Below, piece by piece: positions 1-8,370 of a stretch of 13,631 bases of DNA (position 1 is the stretch's first letter; each line of letters opens with the position of its first letter). The notes beneath the pieces were generated by a model that ran no database searches, had not been told where the DNA came from, and worked only from the letters and a program-made list of their open reading frames with translations. The stretch comes from Cytidiella melzeri (lineage: Eukaryota; Basidiomycota; Agaricomycetes; Polyporales; Irpicaceae), in contig JABYQR010000654.1 of the NCBI GenBank assembly GCA_022592445.1, positions 1-13,631 on the forward strand, given 5' to 3'. The position numbers were made by a program, and so were the translations under genes.

Positions 1-2047
1 GAAGGCTACTGGATGCCACAGCTTGTCAGCTGGGTCCAGTTGTGATAATACCGCTCCTGTAGCAAAGTCGCTAGCATCTTTCTCCAGACGGAAAGGGTTT
101 TCGTCATCTGGTATCCTCAGAATGAGTGCTGACATAAAAGCCTGTTTCAGACTTTGAAAGGCCTGTTCCTGAGCATTCTTCCAGATCCAGGATTGGTCCT
201 TCTTTGTAAGAATAGTGAGCGGTTTTGTGTGTTTAGCAAAGTCCTTAATGAAACACCGATTAAAGTTGGCGAAGCCTAAGAAGGCTTGGACTTGCTTAAC
301 CTTTTCAGGTCGTGGCCACTCAGTAACTCTGGTGAGTTTGGCTGGATTCATCTCGATGTGTCCGTGAGAAATGGTCATGCCTAGGTACTCAATGTAATCT
401 TTTTCAAAAAAGCATTTTTCCAGTTTGGCAAATAGATTGTTCTCGCGTAGACGCTTGAGCACTTCCTGTGTGATGCAATGGTTTTCCTTCTTGTCTTCAG
501 TGAAGATGAGGATGTCCTCGAGATACACCATGACATGTCCTTCTAAGATCAAGTCACTCAGAATCTCATTCATCATGGCTTGGAACGTTGCAGGTACGTT
601 GCTGAAACTGAAATACATCACCTTGGCTTCAAAAAGGCCATGGTGTGTGATGAACACATTCTTTCATTTGCCACCCTTTCGGATGCGAACATTATTGTAT
701 CCCTATCTAAGATCTCTTTGAGAAGACCTTGGCCTTGCTTAACAAATTGATTAAATTGTTGATGCAAGGTATGGGGTACCAGTTTTTCACTGTGATGTTG
801 TTCAGTTTTTGGTAATCTTGCACAAGGCGTAACAAACCATCTTTCTTCTTGACAAAGAACACAGGTGTTGCAATCAGACTCTTTGATCTGCGGATGTAAC
901 CTTTTCGGAGTTTCTCTTTGATCCATTGATCTAGAGAATTCTTTTCCATTGGAGACAGCGGGTATAGTTTAGCGGCTTTGGGAAGGGAGGCACCTTCCTC
1001 AAATTTGATCGTGTGATTGTACAGTTTGTGTAACGGCATGCATTCTGATTTTTTCCTTGAAAAGACGTCACCAAATTCCCATAGATATCTTGGTACTAAT
1101 GGCTTACAATTGACAGATTCTTGTTCGTCAAAGCCGTCTTCAAAGCCCTCATCTTCCTTTCCAGAAAGTTCAGCAATTATTTCTGCTATTTCTTGGTCTT
1201 CTGGATCATCTAAGTGGATGTGAGGGTTGTCTGGGTTGACACTTCCTATTCCGTCCAGGTTGTCTGACACCGAACGTCCCTTAGGTAACTCAAGCTCATT
1301 GATCTCTTCTTGAGTTACTGTGATGTTTTTACGAGCTCTTGGGGCACAGAGTTCAGGACATCTGGTAAATCTCCACTCACCATTTTCCCAATCTATCTCC
1401 GGATTGTGGCGGCGTAAGAAAGTCATCCCGATAATTATTTGTTTACTACCGAGGTCAGTGACGAGCATGTGTTGTCTTGCTCAGTGCAAACCTATTTCTA
1501 GGTATGCACGTACTGAGTGAGTGATTTGACCATCTTTATTGGGAGTACCGTTGACATTGATGACGTTAAACGGTAATGCCAGTTGATTTGTTACCAGATT
1601 GTTACTTTCAATCACTGACTTACTGATGAACGTGGTTGTGGCTCCTGAATCTACCAGAGCTTTGACCTGCACTTTCTTTCCATACACCCAAATTGTAACC
1701 AGTAGAAAAAATGAATTCTTTGAATGCGCTACATTTTTGACAGTATCTACGGTACAAAGATTGAGAGTATCAGGGCCTAAGCATGCATGTTCGCAGGGAG
1801 TCACATGATGCTTCGGAAAAAATCCTTGCCCTTGGTCGGGAGACGGGTGAGGAGTTGAAGGTTCATCATCTTCAGTTGAAACCTCCTCAATATGAGCCGC
1901 CAATTCTAGGTGCGCGGTATTTACATTTTTTGTTTTAGACAACAAAGCCTTAGGGGCTTTGGCCTCGCTGTCCGTCCCAGAGTCCTCGGCGTCTGCTGCT
2001 CGAGTCTTCTTCAGCGCCAAAGACTTGCCATCCTTCTTCCCATCCTT
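1..2047 (-). pseudogene. Decayed pol of gypsy element A: protease, reverse transcriptase, RNase H start
   Basis: The frame opens after a TAG at 2048-2050, one base shifted (+1) from gag. The aspartic protease shows its catalytic DSGAT at about 1640-1651. A TGA at 1481-1483 interrupts it, and the same frame resumes with the protease end (GMTFLRRHNPEIDW, from about 1430) and an acidic linker. Reverse transcriptase follows (FFVKKKDG, LVQDYQKLN, NWYPIP). At 703-716 a probable 2-nt loss changes frame, followed by TAG at 703-705 and TGA at 664-666, each where gypsy enzymes usually have Trp. The remaining frame is open to base 1. The catalytic YLDD reads YLED (514-525). The RNase H motif DASDFATGAVLSQ lies near 45-80. 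Identification as gypsy pol is secure. Confidence 0.95.
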
Positions 2048-2780
2048 CTAGTAGCTCTAGGATATAACCCCATCTCCAATGTATGTCTACAAAACTAATT
2101 CTGCCTAAACTCTTTAAGTCCTTTTTTAACATTCTCCATTCCCTATTCGACATCTTGTCTGTGTGATTCTCCTTGAACCACTGTTTAATCGTGAAGACAC
2201 GACCAATCAGCAGCTGGGCTTTCTCACAACGAGTGTTGAGCTGATGATTAGACAATTGCCCACCACTCGAGAAGGAGACGTCCAGCTTCTTGAGCACAGG
2301 CTCAAGCCTTTGACAGGCCGCTGTGACCATTGGTTTGAATCCCTGTTGACGAAGCATCAAGTTTGTTTTACAGAAGTGGAGATTGGTGGGGAGCGGAGAG
2401 GGAGTGGGAATGTAAACGCGTTGGTTGCATTCTTTGATACACTGGAGAAGAGAAAGCTTTTCAGCTTCCTTCTTCTCTTGCTTCTCAATCCTGTCGAGAA
2501 GGCTGAACTGAGACATGAGGCCGGAGACCTTTCTCATGCAATCCTGGTCCTCCTCATGCTCAATGGTGATGTGAGCCTGCTCCTCGAGGTCGATCCTCTT
2601 GATGAGAGGCTTGTTATCAGGATACTTGAACCAGAGAGGCTTGCCAGCATCCTTGAACTTGTCAAGTGTCTCTTTTGAGACAGTAAGACCTTCTTGAAGT
2701 CCAGTGACTTCATTGCAGACAGGGATAGAGTAGGGGGCCTTGCGGCCAGACCTAACAGCGATGTAACGGGAGAGTGGCAT
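1950..2780 (-). CDS. Gag-like capsid protein of gypsy element A (276 codons)
   Basis: This ORF starts at the first good ATG after the leader (2780) and sits directly upstream of the protease, the place of gag in every Ty3/gypsy element. Its central part (residues about 60-120) is rich in lysine and glutamate and probably helical; the rest is basic. I see no CCHC zinc knuckle, which fits Tf1-type Gag proteins that lack one. The identification rests on position, not on a recognised capsid motif. The last 33 or so residues of the ORF (from about 2047 down) overlap the protease frame, and the tail SSSRRRGLWDGQRGQSP looks like out-of-frame read-through, so the true gag-pol junction is probably near 2047. 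Confidence 0.65.
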   Translation of the reverse strand: MPLSRYIAVRSGRKAPYSIPVCNEVTGLQEGLTVSKETLDKFKDAGKPLWFKYPDNKPLIKRIDLEEQAHITIEHEEDQDCMRKVSGLMSQFSLLDRIEKQEKKEAEKLSLLQCIKECNQRVYIPTPSPLPTNLHFCKTNLMLRQQGFKPMVTAACQRLEPVLKKLDVSFSSGGQLSNHQLNTRCEKAQLLIGRVFTIKQWFKENHTDKMSNREWRMLKKDLKSLGRISFVDIHWRWGYILELLEGWEEGWQVFGAEEDSSSRRRGLWDGQRGQSP

Positions 2781-3344
2781 GGTGACTGTGCAACAAAGTG
2801 TGATGAGCTTGGCAGCTCAGTGATGTGTGAAAAAAATCTCCATAAAGGAGAGGTCCTGTGTGTGCGTGGGGTATTGCCGGCGTTGGCCTGGACTCTCTCT
2901 CCAGGTCCGGTGGTGAATAGGATCTCCGTCATGGTTCCACCCGTGCGGCAAATGGTTGGCGGGTCAGTATTACACTGACCCTAAGTCCGGCCAGAACAAG
3001 TTACCCGTCTTTGTGCCTAGGCACTCATGGGCTTCTAGTCCTGTTGTCTAGCTCTTATAACAAGCGTCTGACACCAGACTCCACTATCGCCTGTGGGGAG
3101 GCACACTTTCATCATGTTGGCATAGTGCCAACCCCTGCTCTGATCAGCTCTAGAAGCGTCGGGCAAGAGGGTAATTCAAGTTGTGCACATCAAGGCAAAG
3201 GCTAGACATGACTACCACTTAGAGCCTATGGTCCGGCTACCTCTATGTCTAGAGGATTTGTAAAGGGGCCCACGCACGGGCACAAGACCTAGAAGAAAAG
3301 GGGAAGAAACCTCCAGCACGTCCAGAGATGTGAGGGAGTAGGGG
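2781..3344 (-). other. Untranslated leader of element A with strong hairpins
   Basis: The stretch of about 560 bases between the primer-binding site and gag shows no convincing coding content. It contains three perfect inverted repeats: 2961-2968 with 2974-2981 (8-bp stem, 5-nt loop), the 12-bp palindrome GTGCCTAGGCAC at 3013-3024, and 3116-3122 with 3126-3132 (7-bp stem, 3-nt loop). In retroelements this region usually carries RNA packaging and dimerisation signals, so these folds are candidates for that role. That role is an inference. Confidence 0.5.
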
Positions 3345-3356
3345 CAGTCTTATCCA
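3345..3356 (-). other. Primer-binding site of element A (self-priming type)
   Basis: Two bases inside the 5' LTR the minus strand reads TGGATAAGACTG. This is the exact complement of the predicted 5' end of the element's own RNA (minus strand 3494-3483, CAGTCTTATCCA). Tf1 of fission yeast and related Tf1/sushi elements prime from an 11-nt fragment of their own mRNA 5' end paired in this way. The site also begins with TGG, as sites for tRNA primers do, so a tRNA primer is not excluded. The self-match and its position relative to the TATA box make self-priming the better reading. Confidence 0.7.
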
Positions 3357-3358
3357 AA

Positions 3359-4029
3359 TGTAACAGTTAAGGTTACACTCACCAGATAAGTGTTTAACTT
3401 GTGGGGAAGATAGAGAGATAGAGAGTAGAGTGTTGGTGAGAGTGAGTACTGGGGAGTACAAAGTAGTCCTTGATCAACAGAGTGGATAAGACTGAGGGGA
3501 TATGCCCTCAGGAGTGCCTCTATATATACATGAAGGGGAGGACCCCAGGTACTACCCTAAGACCCCTAATACCTACATGAGTAAGCGAAGTAATCTATCT
3601 TACTAAGCATGCCCTATGCCCTAGTGGTGCCACTTCAATAATCAACCAATAGCAATTGTCCCCATGACCTGACCCCATGACCCAGTCCCAAGGCTAGACT
3701 TGTTCTAGCTTGTTCTAAGACAAGGCTAGACTTTTCCAGAAGGTTCTAAGAACTATGACATCATAGTTCCAGCATGTTTCACAAGGTTCCAGAGAGTTCT
3801 ATCATGTGATACACAGATAAGGAAAGGAGTGCATCAGCACATCAGAGACAGAGGGCACATCAGCGCATCAATTGATTAGCGCTGAAATAAGGCCGGAATG
3901 AGCGCCTGATAAGCGCTGGATAAGCGCCTCAATAGACGTTGGATAAGCGCTGGATAAGCGCCTAAATATTCCCAATAATATTGTTGCCTGGTAAGGCAAG
4001 TCTTGTAGAAACATTGAGAATCTGTGACA
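3359..4029 (-). repeat. 5' LTR of gypsy element A
   Basis: This 671-bp repeat ends in TG...CA on the minus strand (TGTCACAG... to ...CTGTTACA) and matches the LTR at 11525-12249. The primer-binding site sits two bases inside it on the left, so it is the 5' LTR of a minus-strand element. On the minus strand U3 runs from 4029 to about 3495 and R-U5 from about 3494 to 3359. U3 holds tandem GGATAAGCGC-type repeats near its outer end (3896-3966), an inverted repeat at 3750-3769 (GAACTATGA, 2-nt spacer, TCATAGTTC) and a TATA box. It is 54 bp shorter than LTR B, mainly because B has an extra copy of the atgacatcat region. Confidence 0.93.
3495..3528 (-). promoter_or_regulatory. TATA box and predicted transcription start of element A
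   Basis: TATATATA at 3521-3528 reads on the minus strand. About 34 nt downstream, at 3494, lies the start of the 12-nt segment complementary to the primer-binding site, so the transcript probably starts at or close to 3494. Between the two lies an inverted repeat (TGAGGG...CCCTCA, about 3493-3510) that could fold. The start site is inferred from spacing and from the self-priming match, not from transcript data. Confidence 0.6.
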
Positions 4030-4660
4030 CTGTCCTGGGCAGTAAGTAACAGTAAGTAATGGTAATTAAAGGTCAGTAATGGTTAGTAATCTGACGGATT
4101 GAGGAGCCACTTACATTAGCGCTTAATGGACTTTGCTTTTGCCACTTGCCATCCACCCCAACTTCAACGACATGTTGAGGTCCACAGCTGTTGTACGAAG
4201 AGTACAATGTGTGTGTTGTCGTCTATGCCTCTGATGCTACCCTACTCCTCATGTCAACATGATTGTTCAAGACATGCACCAAAGTTGCGTGAGCGACCAC
4301 CACTACACAACAATCCAAAGTTGCAAGAGTCGCACCTCAGAGGGTGTGCAAATTGTAAGGGGGAAAAAGCAGGTTCAAGGATGGGTCAGGCATGGTATTC
4401 CAGTAGGAGTGAAGGTTGACCTCATGGGGCCAACAATGTACAACTTTCTGGGTACGCTCATGGACAATATCATAAGTTATAGTACATACACGCATACGGG
4501 AATGAACACAATTTGCTGCAATAACCATGACTAATACATGAGAAAGAACTAGTACATGAGAAAGGACGAAGACATTAGTCAGACATGTAGTCCATGCTTC
4601 ATGCATGGGCCGCTGAGTAGACAGTCTGCAAAAAGTACATCAGCTAATGTCTACCATTGG
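4030..4660. other. Intergenic stretch with GTAA-type repeats, no gene seen
   Basis: Next to LTR A, 4039-4091 is a run of imperfect CAGTAAGTAA/GTAATGG repeats. A similar AT-rich pattern (GTAAATTACC, GTAAGTAATCC, CAGTAAATTAC) recurs at 11176-11226, so both may be ends or subterminal parts of one repeat family. An 18-bp imperfect direct repeat around TACATGAGAAAG lies at about 4535-4566. The short ORFs here have no recognisable domains and are probably chance. Confidence 0.45.
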
Positions 4661-5061
4661 CTACGCCCAGTCATCAATGCGGAATGCCTCTGCAGACAAA
4701 GCTCCCCTAATGCTGATGGCAGCAGGTATGTTGTTGCTGACAGCAGCCAAAGTCAAGCCATGAGATGCGGATGCCAGTGTGTCTGAGTCTGCCAGCACAT
4801 CACGCAGCATAAAAGCATGAAGGTTCAACTCTGTATCACCCTCGACGTCAAAGGTTGCGTCTGGTTCTGGGTTTGCGGTGTTGTTGTCTTCTTTGTCTGT
4901 GGGGTTGGTGATGGCATCCTAGTGACGTTGTCCTCACTGTCGTCTGCTGTGTCCTCTTCTGCTTCTGGAAGGAGACCCTAGCTGCCATCTAAAGGCTTCG
5001 AGAAAAGCAGCCTTTTGAGGTTATAGAACTTGACTACTGGTACTTTGAGTTGTGTTGTATC
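4661..5061 (-). pseudogene. Broken coding remnant, acidic C-terminal region, family unknown
   Basis: From 5061 the minus strand encodes a segment containing QLKVPVVKFYNLKRLLFSKP, then a TAG at 4978-4980, then LPEAEEDTADDSEDN in the same frame. After a frame change near 4925 another open frame runs through DKEDNNTANPEPDATFDVEG and AAVSNNIPAAISIRG to a TAG at 4661-4663. The acidic linker followed by an alanine-rich helical tail looks like the C-terminus of a real protein, and the CCTAG at 5062-5066 could be the splice acceptor of its last exon. At least one stop and one frameshift make it a remnant unless these are short introns. I do not recognise the family. Confidence 0.4.
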
Positions 5062-5660
5062 CTAGGTATAGCAATAAGTAACAGGCAGCTATCTATGCCC
5101 TACACAATGATACGCCCAGAAACCGGCTAGGCGCGGAGACACGGCAGCATCCAGCCATTTGCACGGCCCGCGTCCTCCTGAGCAACAAATCCCCCACTTT
5201 CCCAGCACCGAGGTCACAAGGTGTTCGCCGAGGATCCGAGGACTTGCCAAGGGGCAGCAACCCGCCGGAAACATCCGAGGCCGGGAACTCGCACTGGCCT
5301 CTACCTCGTAGACACGTGCTCTTCACATCGGAGTATGGGCCGGCCAGCCACCAAGTGTTTCGAACGCAGGTCGGACCAACGTTAGAAGAAATTTGACTCG
5401 CGGAACACATTTCATGGAGGCTCCTATCACACCACGCTGTGCAACCCCTGGACGGCGCCGCATCACCTGCTTGCAACGGTTGGTGCCCTTTCAGCCGTAA
5501 AGGCGCACGTCAGTTCTCCGCCTCAACCAACGCTGTGTCCTGCGGAGCGCTGAATTGCTGATTGCTTTGCCTCCGTGGGCGGAAGTACTCTGGCACACTG
5601 GTTTCTCACTCTTGCTTTTGGGATTAGGACAAAGAAGGAAAGGTTTAGGAGATGGGCTTA
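5062..5660. other. CpG-rich stretch without a supported gene
   Basis: From about 5100 to 5550 the sequence is visibly richer in GC and CpG than its surroundings, which are AT-rich or full of TG/CA. The overlapping minus-strand ORF of 127 codons has no domain-like features and is probably a by-product of the base composition. The block ends just upstream of the TATA box at 5663, so it may be the upstream promoter region of the next ORF. Confidence 0.4.
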
Positions 5661-5662
5661 GG

Positions 5663-5672
5663 TATATAAAAA
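5663..5672 (+). promoter_or_regulatory. TATA box (TATATAAAAA) of the cysteine-rich ORF
   Basis: A strong TATA box lies 168 bp before the ATG at 5831. About 30-60 bp downstream comes a pyrimidine tract with two runs of C (about 5705-5724), typical of a fungal transcription start and 5' leader. The start site itself is inferred. Confidence 0.5.
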
Positions 5673-5830
5673 GGTGTTGTCGGTACTGCGTAGAGAATCA
5701 ATCAACCCCCCCCACCCCCCCCCACTTCTCAGAGTTTTCTTTACACTTTGCGCTCGCGTTGAGGGAGTCTCTTTGTGTCAACAAGCTGTGGCATCTCCTG
5801 CGTTGCTCTATTGCATTTTCTTCTATGTTT

Positions 5831-6355
5831 ATGTCTGCTGCGCCTACAATTCACAACCCGCCTCGTGTTTGCCACTATTGTCCAACCGTTCCACACTTGC
5901 CAGATGGTCACTGTCCTTACCGTCTGCAACACAAAGTCCTTCGCTGCTACCCCATCATTCCCGCGCCTACACCTCTGCTTAAACTCTCAGTAGCGCCTAC
6001 TGTCTCCCCCAAGAGATCCACCCCCAAATCCCCTTTGCCAGTGTTGTCCATCGCCTCGGTTGCAGACTCGCTTGACAATTGCTCTTATTGCGACACTCAG
6101 AGCAATCACCCAATTCCCCTGCGCTCCGGACCTTTTGTTCTGCTCGACTGCAACCACCTGCTTGCGCCGCATCCGGATTGTTGGCTCTCGCCAGACTTTG
6201 AAGGCAATAACCACAAGTGCAAACTTATCCAGTTCAATCTCACAAGCTCTGTCAACGTCATTGTCGGCCACGCTTTCACCTGTAACATGCATCACCGCTC
6301 AGGAGGAGTTGTCCTTCACTATTGCTCCCGCAGCCAGTCAATCGAGTCAAACTGA
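5831..6355 (+). CDS. Hypothetical cysteine-rich protein (174 aa)
   Basis: I chose the ATG at 5831 (MSAAPTIHNPPRVCHYC) because it follows the TATA box and C-rich leader; an in-frame ATG at 5825 is also possible. The open frame continues upstream to 5555, but that part lies before the TATA box and is probably not transcribed. The protein has spaced cysteines, first C-x2-C-x10-C-x10-C (residues about 14-40) and later an SYC/DC/C/C series, with a proline-rich linker around residues 45-75. This could be a zinc-binding protein. I recognise no family, there are no membrane segments, and composition bias could produce such an ORF by chance. Its neighbours are transposons, so it may be element-borne. 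Confidence 0.4.
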   Translation: MSAAPTIHNPPRVCHYCPTVPHLPDGHCPYRLQHKVLRCYPIIPAPTPLLKLSVAPTVSPKRSTPKSPLPVLSIASVADSLDNCSYCDTQSNHPIPLRSGPFVLLDCNHLLAPHPDCWLSPDFEGNNHKCKLIQFNLTSSVNVIVGHAFTCNMHHRSGGVVLHYCSRSQSIESN

Positions 6356-6399
6356 CTTCGGTCTAGCATAGTCTTACGCGGTGTTTCACGTCCCATTTG

Positions 6400-6630
6400 T
6401 TCATCCTCCGTCTGCAACTCGTTTGGTTTCGTTGTGTTGCTTCTATTCTTAACTGTGTTGTTTTACTGCGTTACTGCGTCTGCGTTTCATCTTCACTGCA
6501 TTGAGCTTACTGCGTTTACTTTCACTGCAACTGCGTCTTACAGCAACCACCTTCATCTTCATTAGCAACCGCGTTTTGTGTTTGGGATTTGTACTGCGTT
6601 CGCGTTTACTGTTCGCAACTTTCTGCACAC
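6400..6630 (+). repeat. Interspersed CTGCGT repeats
   Basis: CTGCGT occurs at 6466, 6474, 6480, 6510, 6531 and 6594, with variants CTGCA and CGCGTTTACTG between, inside a pyrimidine-rich strand. The same word also appears at 5684 and 5798. No open frame of interest covers this stretch. It could be 3' untranslated sequence of the preceding ORF or a promoter-like array. Confidence 0.5.
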
Positions 6631-6669
6631 CGTCTTTACTTTGAGACTTGGCATCTCAGCGCATCCACT

Positions 6670-6958
6670 TTGTGATTGTGCTAAGCCTCTTTTGCTTTTA
6701 CTGCGCCACCCACCCTTTTGCCCACGATACGTGTGGTGCTTTGCCCTCCTAGCTCAATTTATATGAAACCTTTATCATCACAAAACTTGTCGCTCCTTAC
6801 AGCACAGATACACTAGGACTCTAAAGACCACCTCGCACACTTTTGCATTACCGCGCTCTCACACCCTTACACTCCTATTTGGGCTCCAAAATGAAACACT
6901 GAGGTACACTCCAAAACTAATTACAACCCCAAAGACAACACTACCAACGCAAAATTCT
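6670..6958 (+). repeat. Left arm of an inverted repeat (partner about 11250-11524)
   Basis: From about 6670 to 6876 this strand resembles the reverse complement of 11310-11524. Bases 6815-6840 are an exact 26-bp inverted match to 11347-11372. The arm includes a TATA-like stretch near 6759. At 6909-6947 a separate block of about 39 bp (with CCCCAAAGACAACAC) matches 11257-11296 in direct, not inverted, orientation. The arm stops abruptly at about 6958, where copia coding sequence begins. Confidence 0.7.
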
Positions 6959-6959
6959 G

Positions 6960-8352
6960 AAATGCAAATGGGTCTTCACTATAAAGTCTGATGGTCGATA
7001 TAAAGCGCGTCTTGTTGCAAAAGGATTCACCCAAGTTGAAGGAATTGATTATCAAGAAACTTTCTCACCAGTTGCACGTTTTGAATCCATACGCATGCTA
7101 CTAGCTATAGCTGCACTTGAAGATTAGGAACTTGAGGCATTGGATGTGAAACAGCTTTCCTTTACGGCGAACTGGATGAAGAAATCTATATGGAACAACC
7201 AGAAGGTTTTGTGGAGAAGGGAACAGAGAACCATGTTTGTTTGTTTGCTTAAGAAAGCCATTTATGGACTTAAACAAGCTTCACGAACATGGAATATCAA
7301 ATTTCATAACAATCTGATAGAATTAGGCTTTAACCGGATTCATTCAGATGCTGGTTTTTACATGTATCGGCAACAAGGGGGGAATTTAATTCTCATTCTA
7401 TATGTCGACAATATATTTCCGATAGGAAATAGTAAACTTGCTATGTCTGCACTCAAGAAAAATCCTATGGACCGCTATGAGATGCGTGACTTAGGAGAAG
7501 CTAAGCTTACTCTAGGCATGCGTGTGCAGAGAGATCGTAAAGCCAAAACGATTCTACTTAACCAAGATCATATATTCAAGAGGCTTTGAAACGATTTAAT
7601 ATGGCAAATGCTAATCCTGCTCGGACACCATTACCTTCAGGTGCTGTACTACAGAAGGCAGATTCTGGTTTACTGAGACAGTATCAAGCGCTGATTGACA
7701 TGCTTATATATGTTGTGATTGGTACTAGACCAGACATTTCATATGCAGTCATATGTCTTTCACAGTACATGTCAAATCTGACTGACCACCATTATAAATC
7801 AGCTAAAAATATACTGAGATATTTGCTTGGAACGCAGTCCTATCGATCAAGTATAATGGATCAAGTAATGCTGGTATTATTGGTTATTTGGATGCAGACT
7901 GGGCTGAGAATAAAGACGATAGACATTTGACAACAGGATATGTATTTCTATTGGCTGAAGGAGCAATTTACTGCACTTCTAAAAAGCAGAAAACCGTTGC
8001 TCTATCATCAATGGAATCAGAATACATGGCCTTGTGCAAAACTTCCAAGCAATGTACTTGGTTGCGCACCGTGCTCAAAGAATTGGATTTAAAACGGCAA
8101 GAGCCTACCATTCTATGCTGTGATAATCATGGTGCTATTTATTTTACCCCAAATCCAAAGATAGAGTCACGCTCAAAGCATATTGACATTCAATATCATT
8201 ATGTTAGAGAGTTTTTCGAAAATAAGAATGCCAAACTATACACAGTTCCAACTGAAGAACAAATTGCTGATATCATGAAAAAGCCATTGGCATTTCAGAA
8301 GCAATCATACTTCAGTGGGAAATTAGGTCTAATTGATCTAAGCACTCACTAA
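6960..8352 (+). pseudogene. Decayed copia pol: reverse transcriptase and RNase H
   Basis: The frame starts in [22 protein letters not shown], the usual start of the copia reverse transcriptase (RVT_2) domain, and runs through [18 protein letters not shown] and the catalytic box. A TAG at 7125-7127 replaces a Trp codon. A 1-nt loss near 7150 shifts the frame until a 4-nt TTTG duplication near 7240 restores it. Further 1-nt losses occur near 7585 and 7848. The catalytic YVDD reads YVDN. RNase H is seen as DADWAE (7888 on), SSMESEYMAL and CDNHGA, so its acidic residues are intact. The terminal TKPL motif reads KKPL. Stop at 8350-8352. Confidence 0.95.
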
Positions 8353-8370
8353 TGTAACGGTTAAGTGGAG

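Larger units (their letters stand above)
1..4029 (-). mobile_element. Ty3/gypsy LTR retrotransposon A, 5' part (truncated by window edge)
   Basis: Read on the minus strand the order is 5' LTR, primer-binding site, leader, gag, aspartic protease, reverse transcriptase and the first RNase H motif, which is the Ty3/gypsy order. The rest of RNase H, integrase and the 3' LTR must lie left of the window. The self-complementary primer-binding site points to the Tf1/sushi (chromovirus) branch. The element is not functional: pol carries three in-frame stops, one frame change and an altered catalytic motif, and gag and pol are in different frames. The five bases outside its LTR (4030-4034, ctgtc) would be the target-site duplicate if the other end were visible. 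Confidence 0.93.

Noticed and set aside
2163..2678. Plus-strand ORF of 171 codons
   Set aside because: It is the antisense shadow of the gag ORF.
3896..3966. GGATAAGCGC repeats as a CRISPR-like array
   Set aside because: Units are 10-15 bp, imperfect, without spacers, and lie inside a eukaryotic LTR; the same array is in LTR B.
4126..4606. Overlapping short ORFs on both strands
   Set aside because: There are no motifs, the frames overlap, and one reads repeated LSHVLV from a local duplication.
5093..5476. Minus-strand ORF of 127 codons
   Set aside because: It lies in a CpG-rich block, overlaps other frames, and shows no domain or start context.
5555..5830. N-terminal extension of the cysteine-rich ORF to 5555
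   Set aside because: It would start upstream of the TATA box at 5663, and its translation across the C-rich leader looks non-coding.
5987..6371. Additional ORFs of 102-103 codons on both strands
   Set aside because: They are alternative frames of the cysteine-rich ORF with no independent support.
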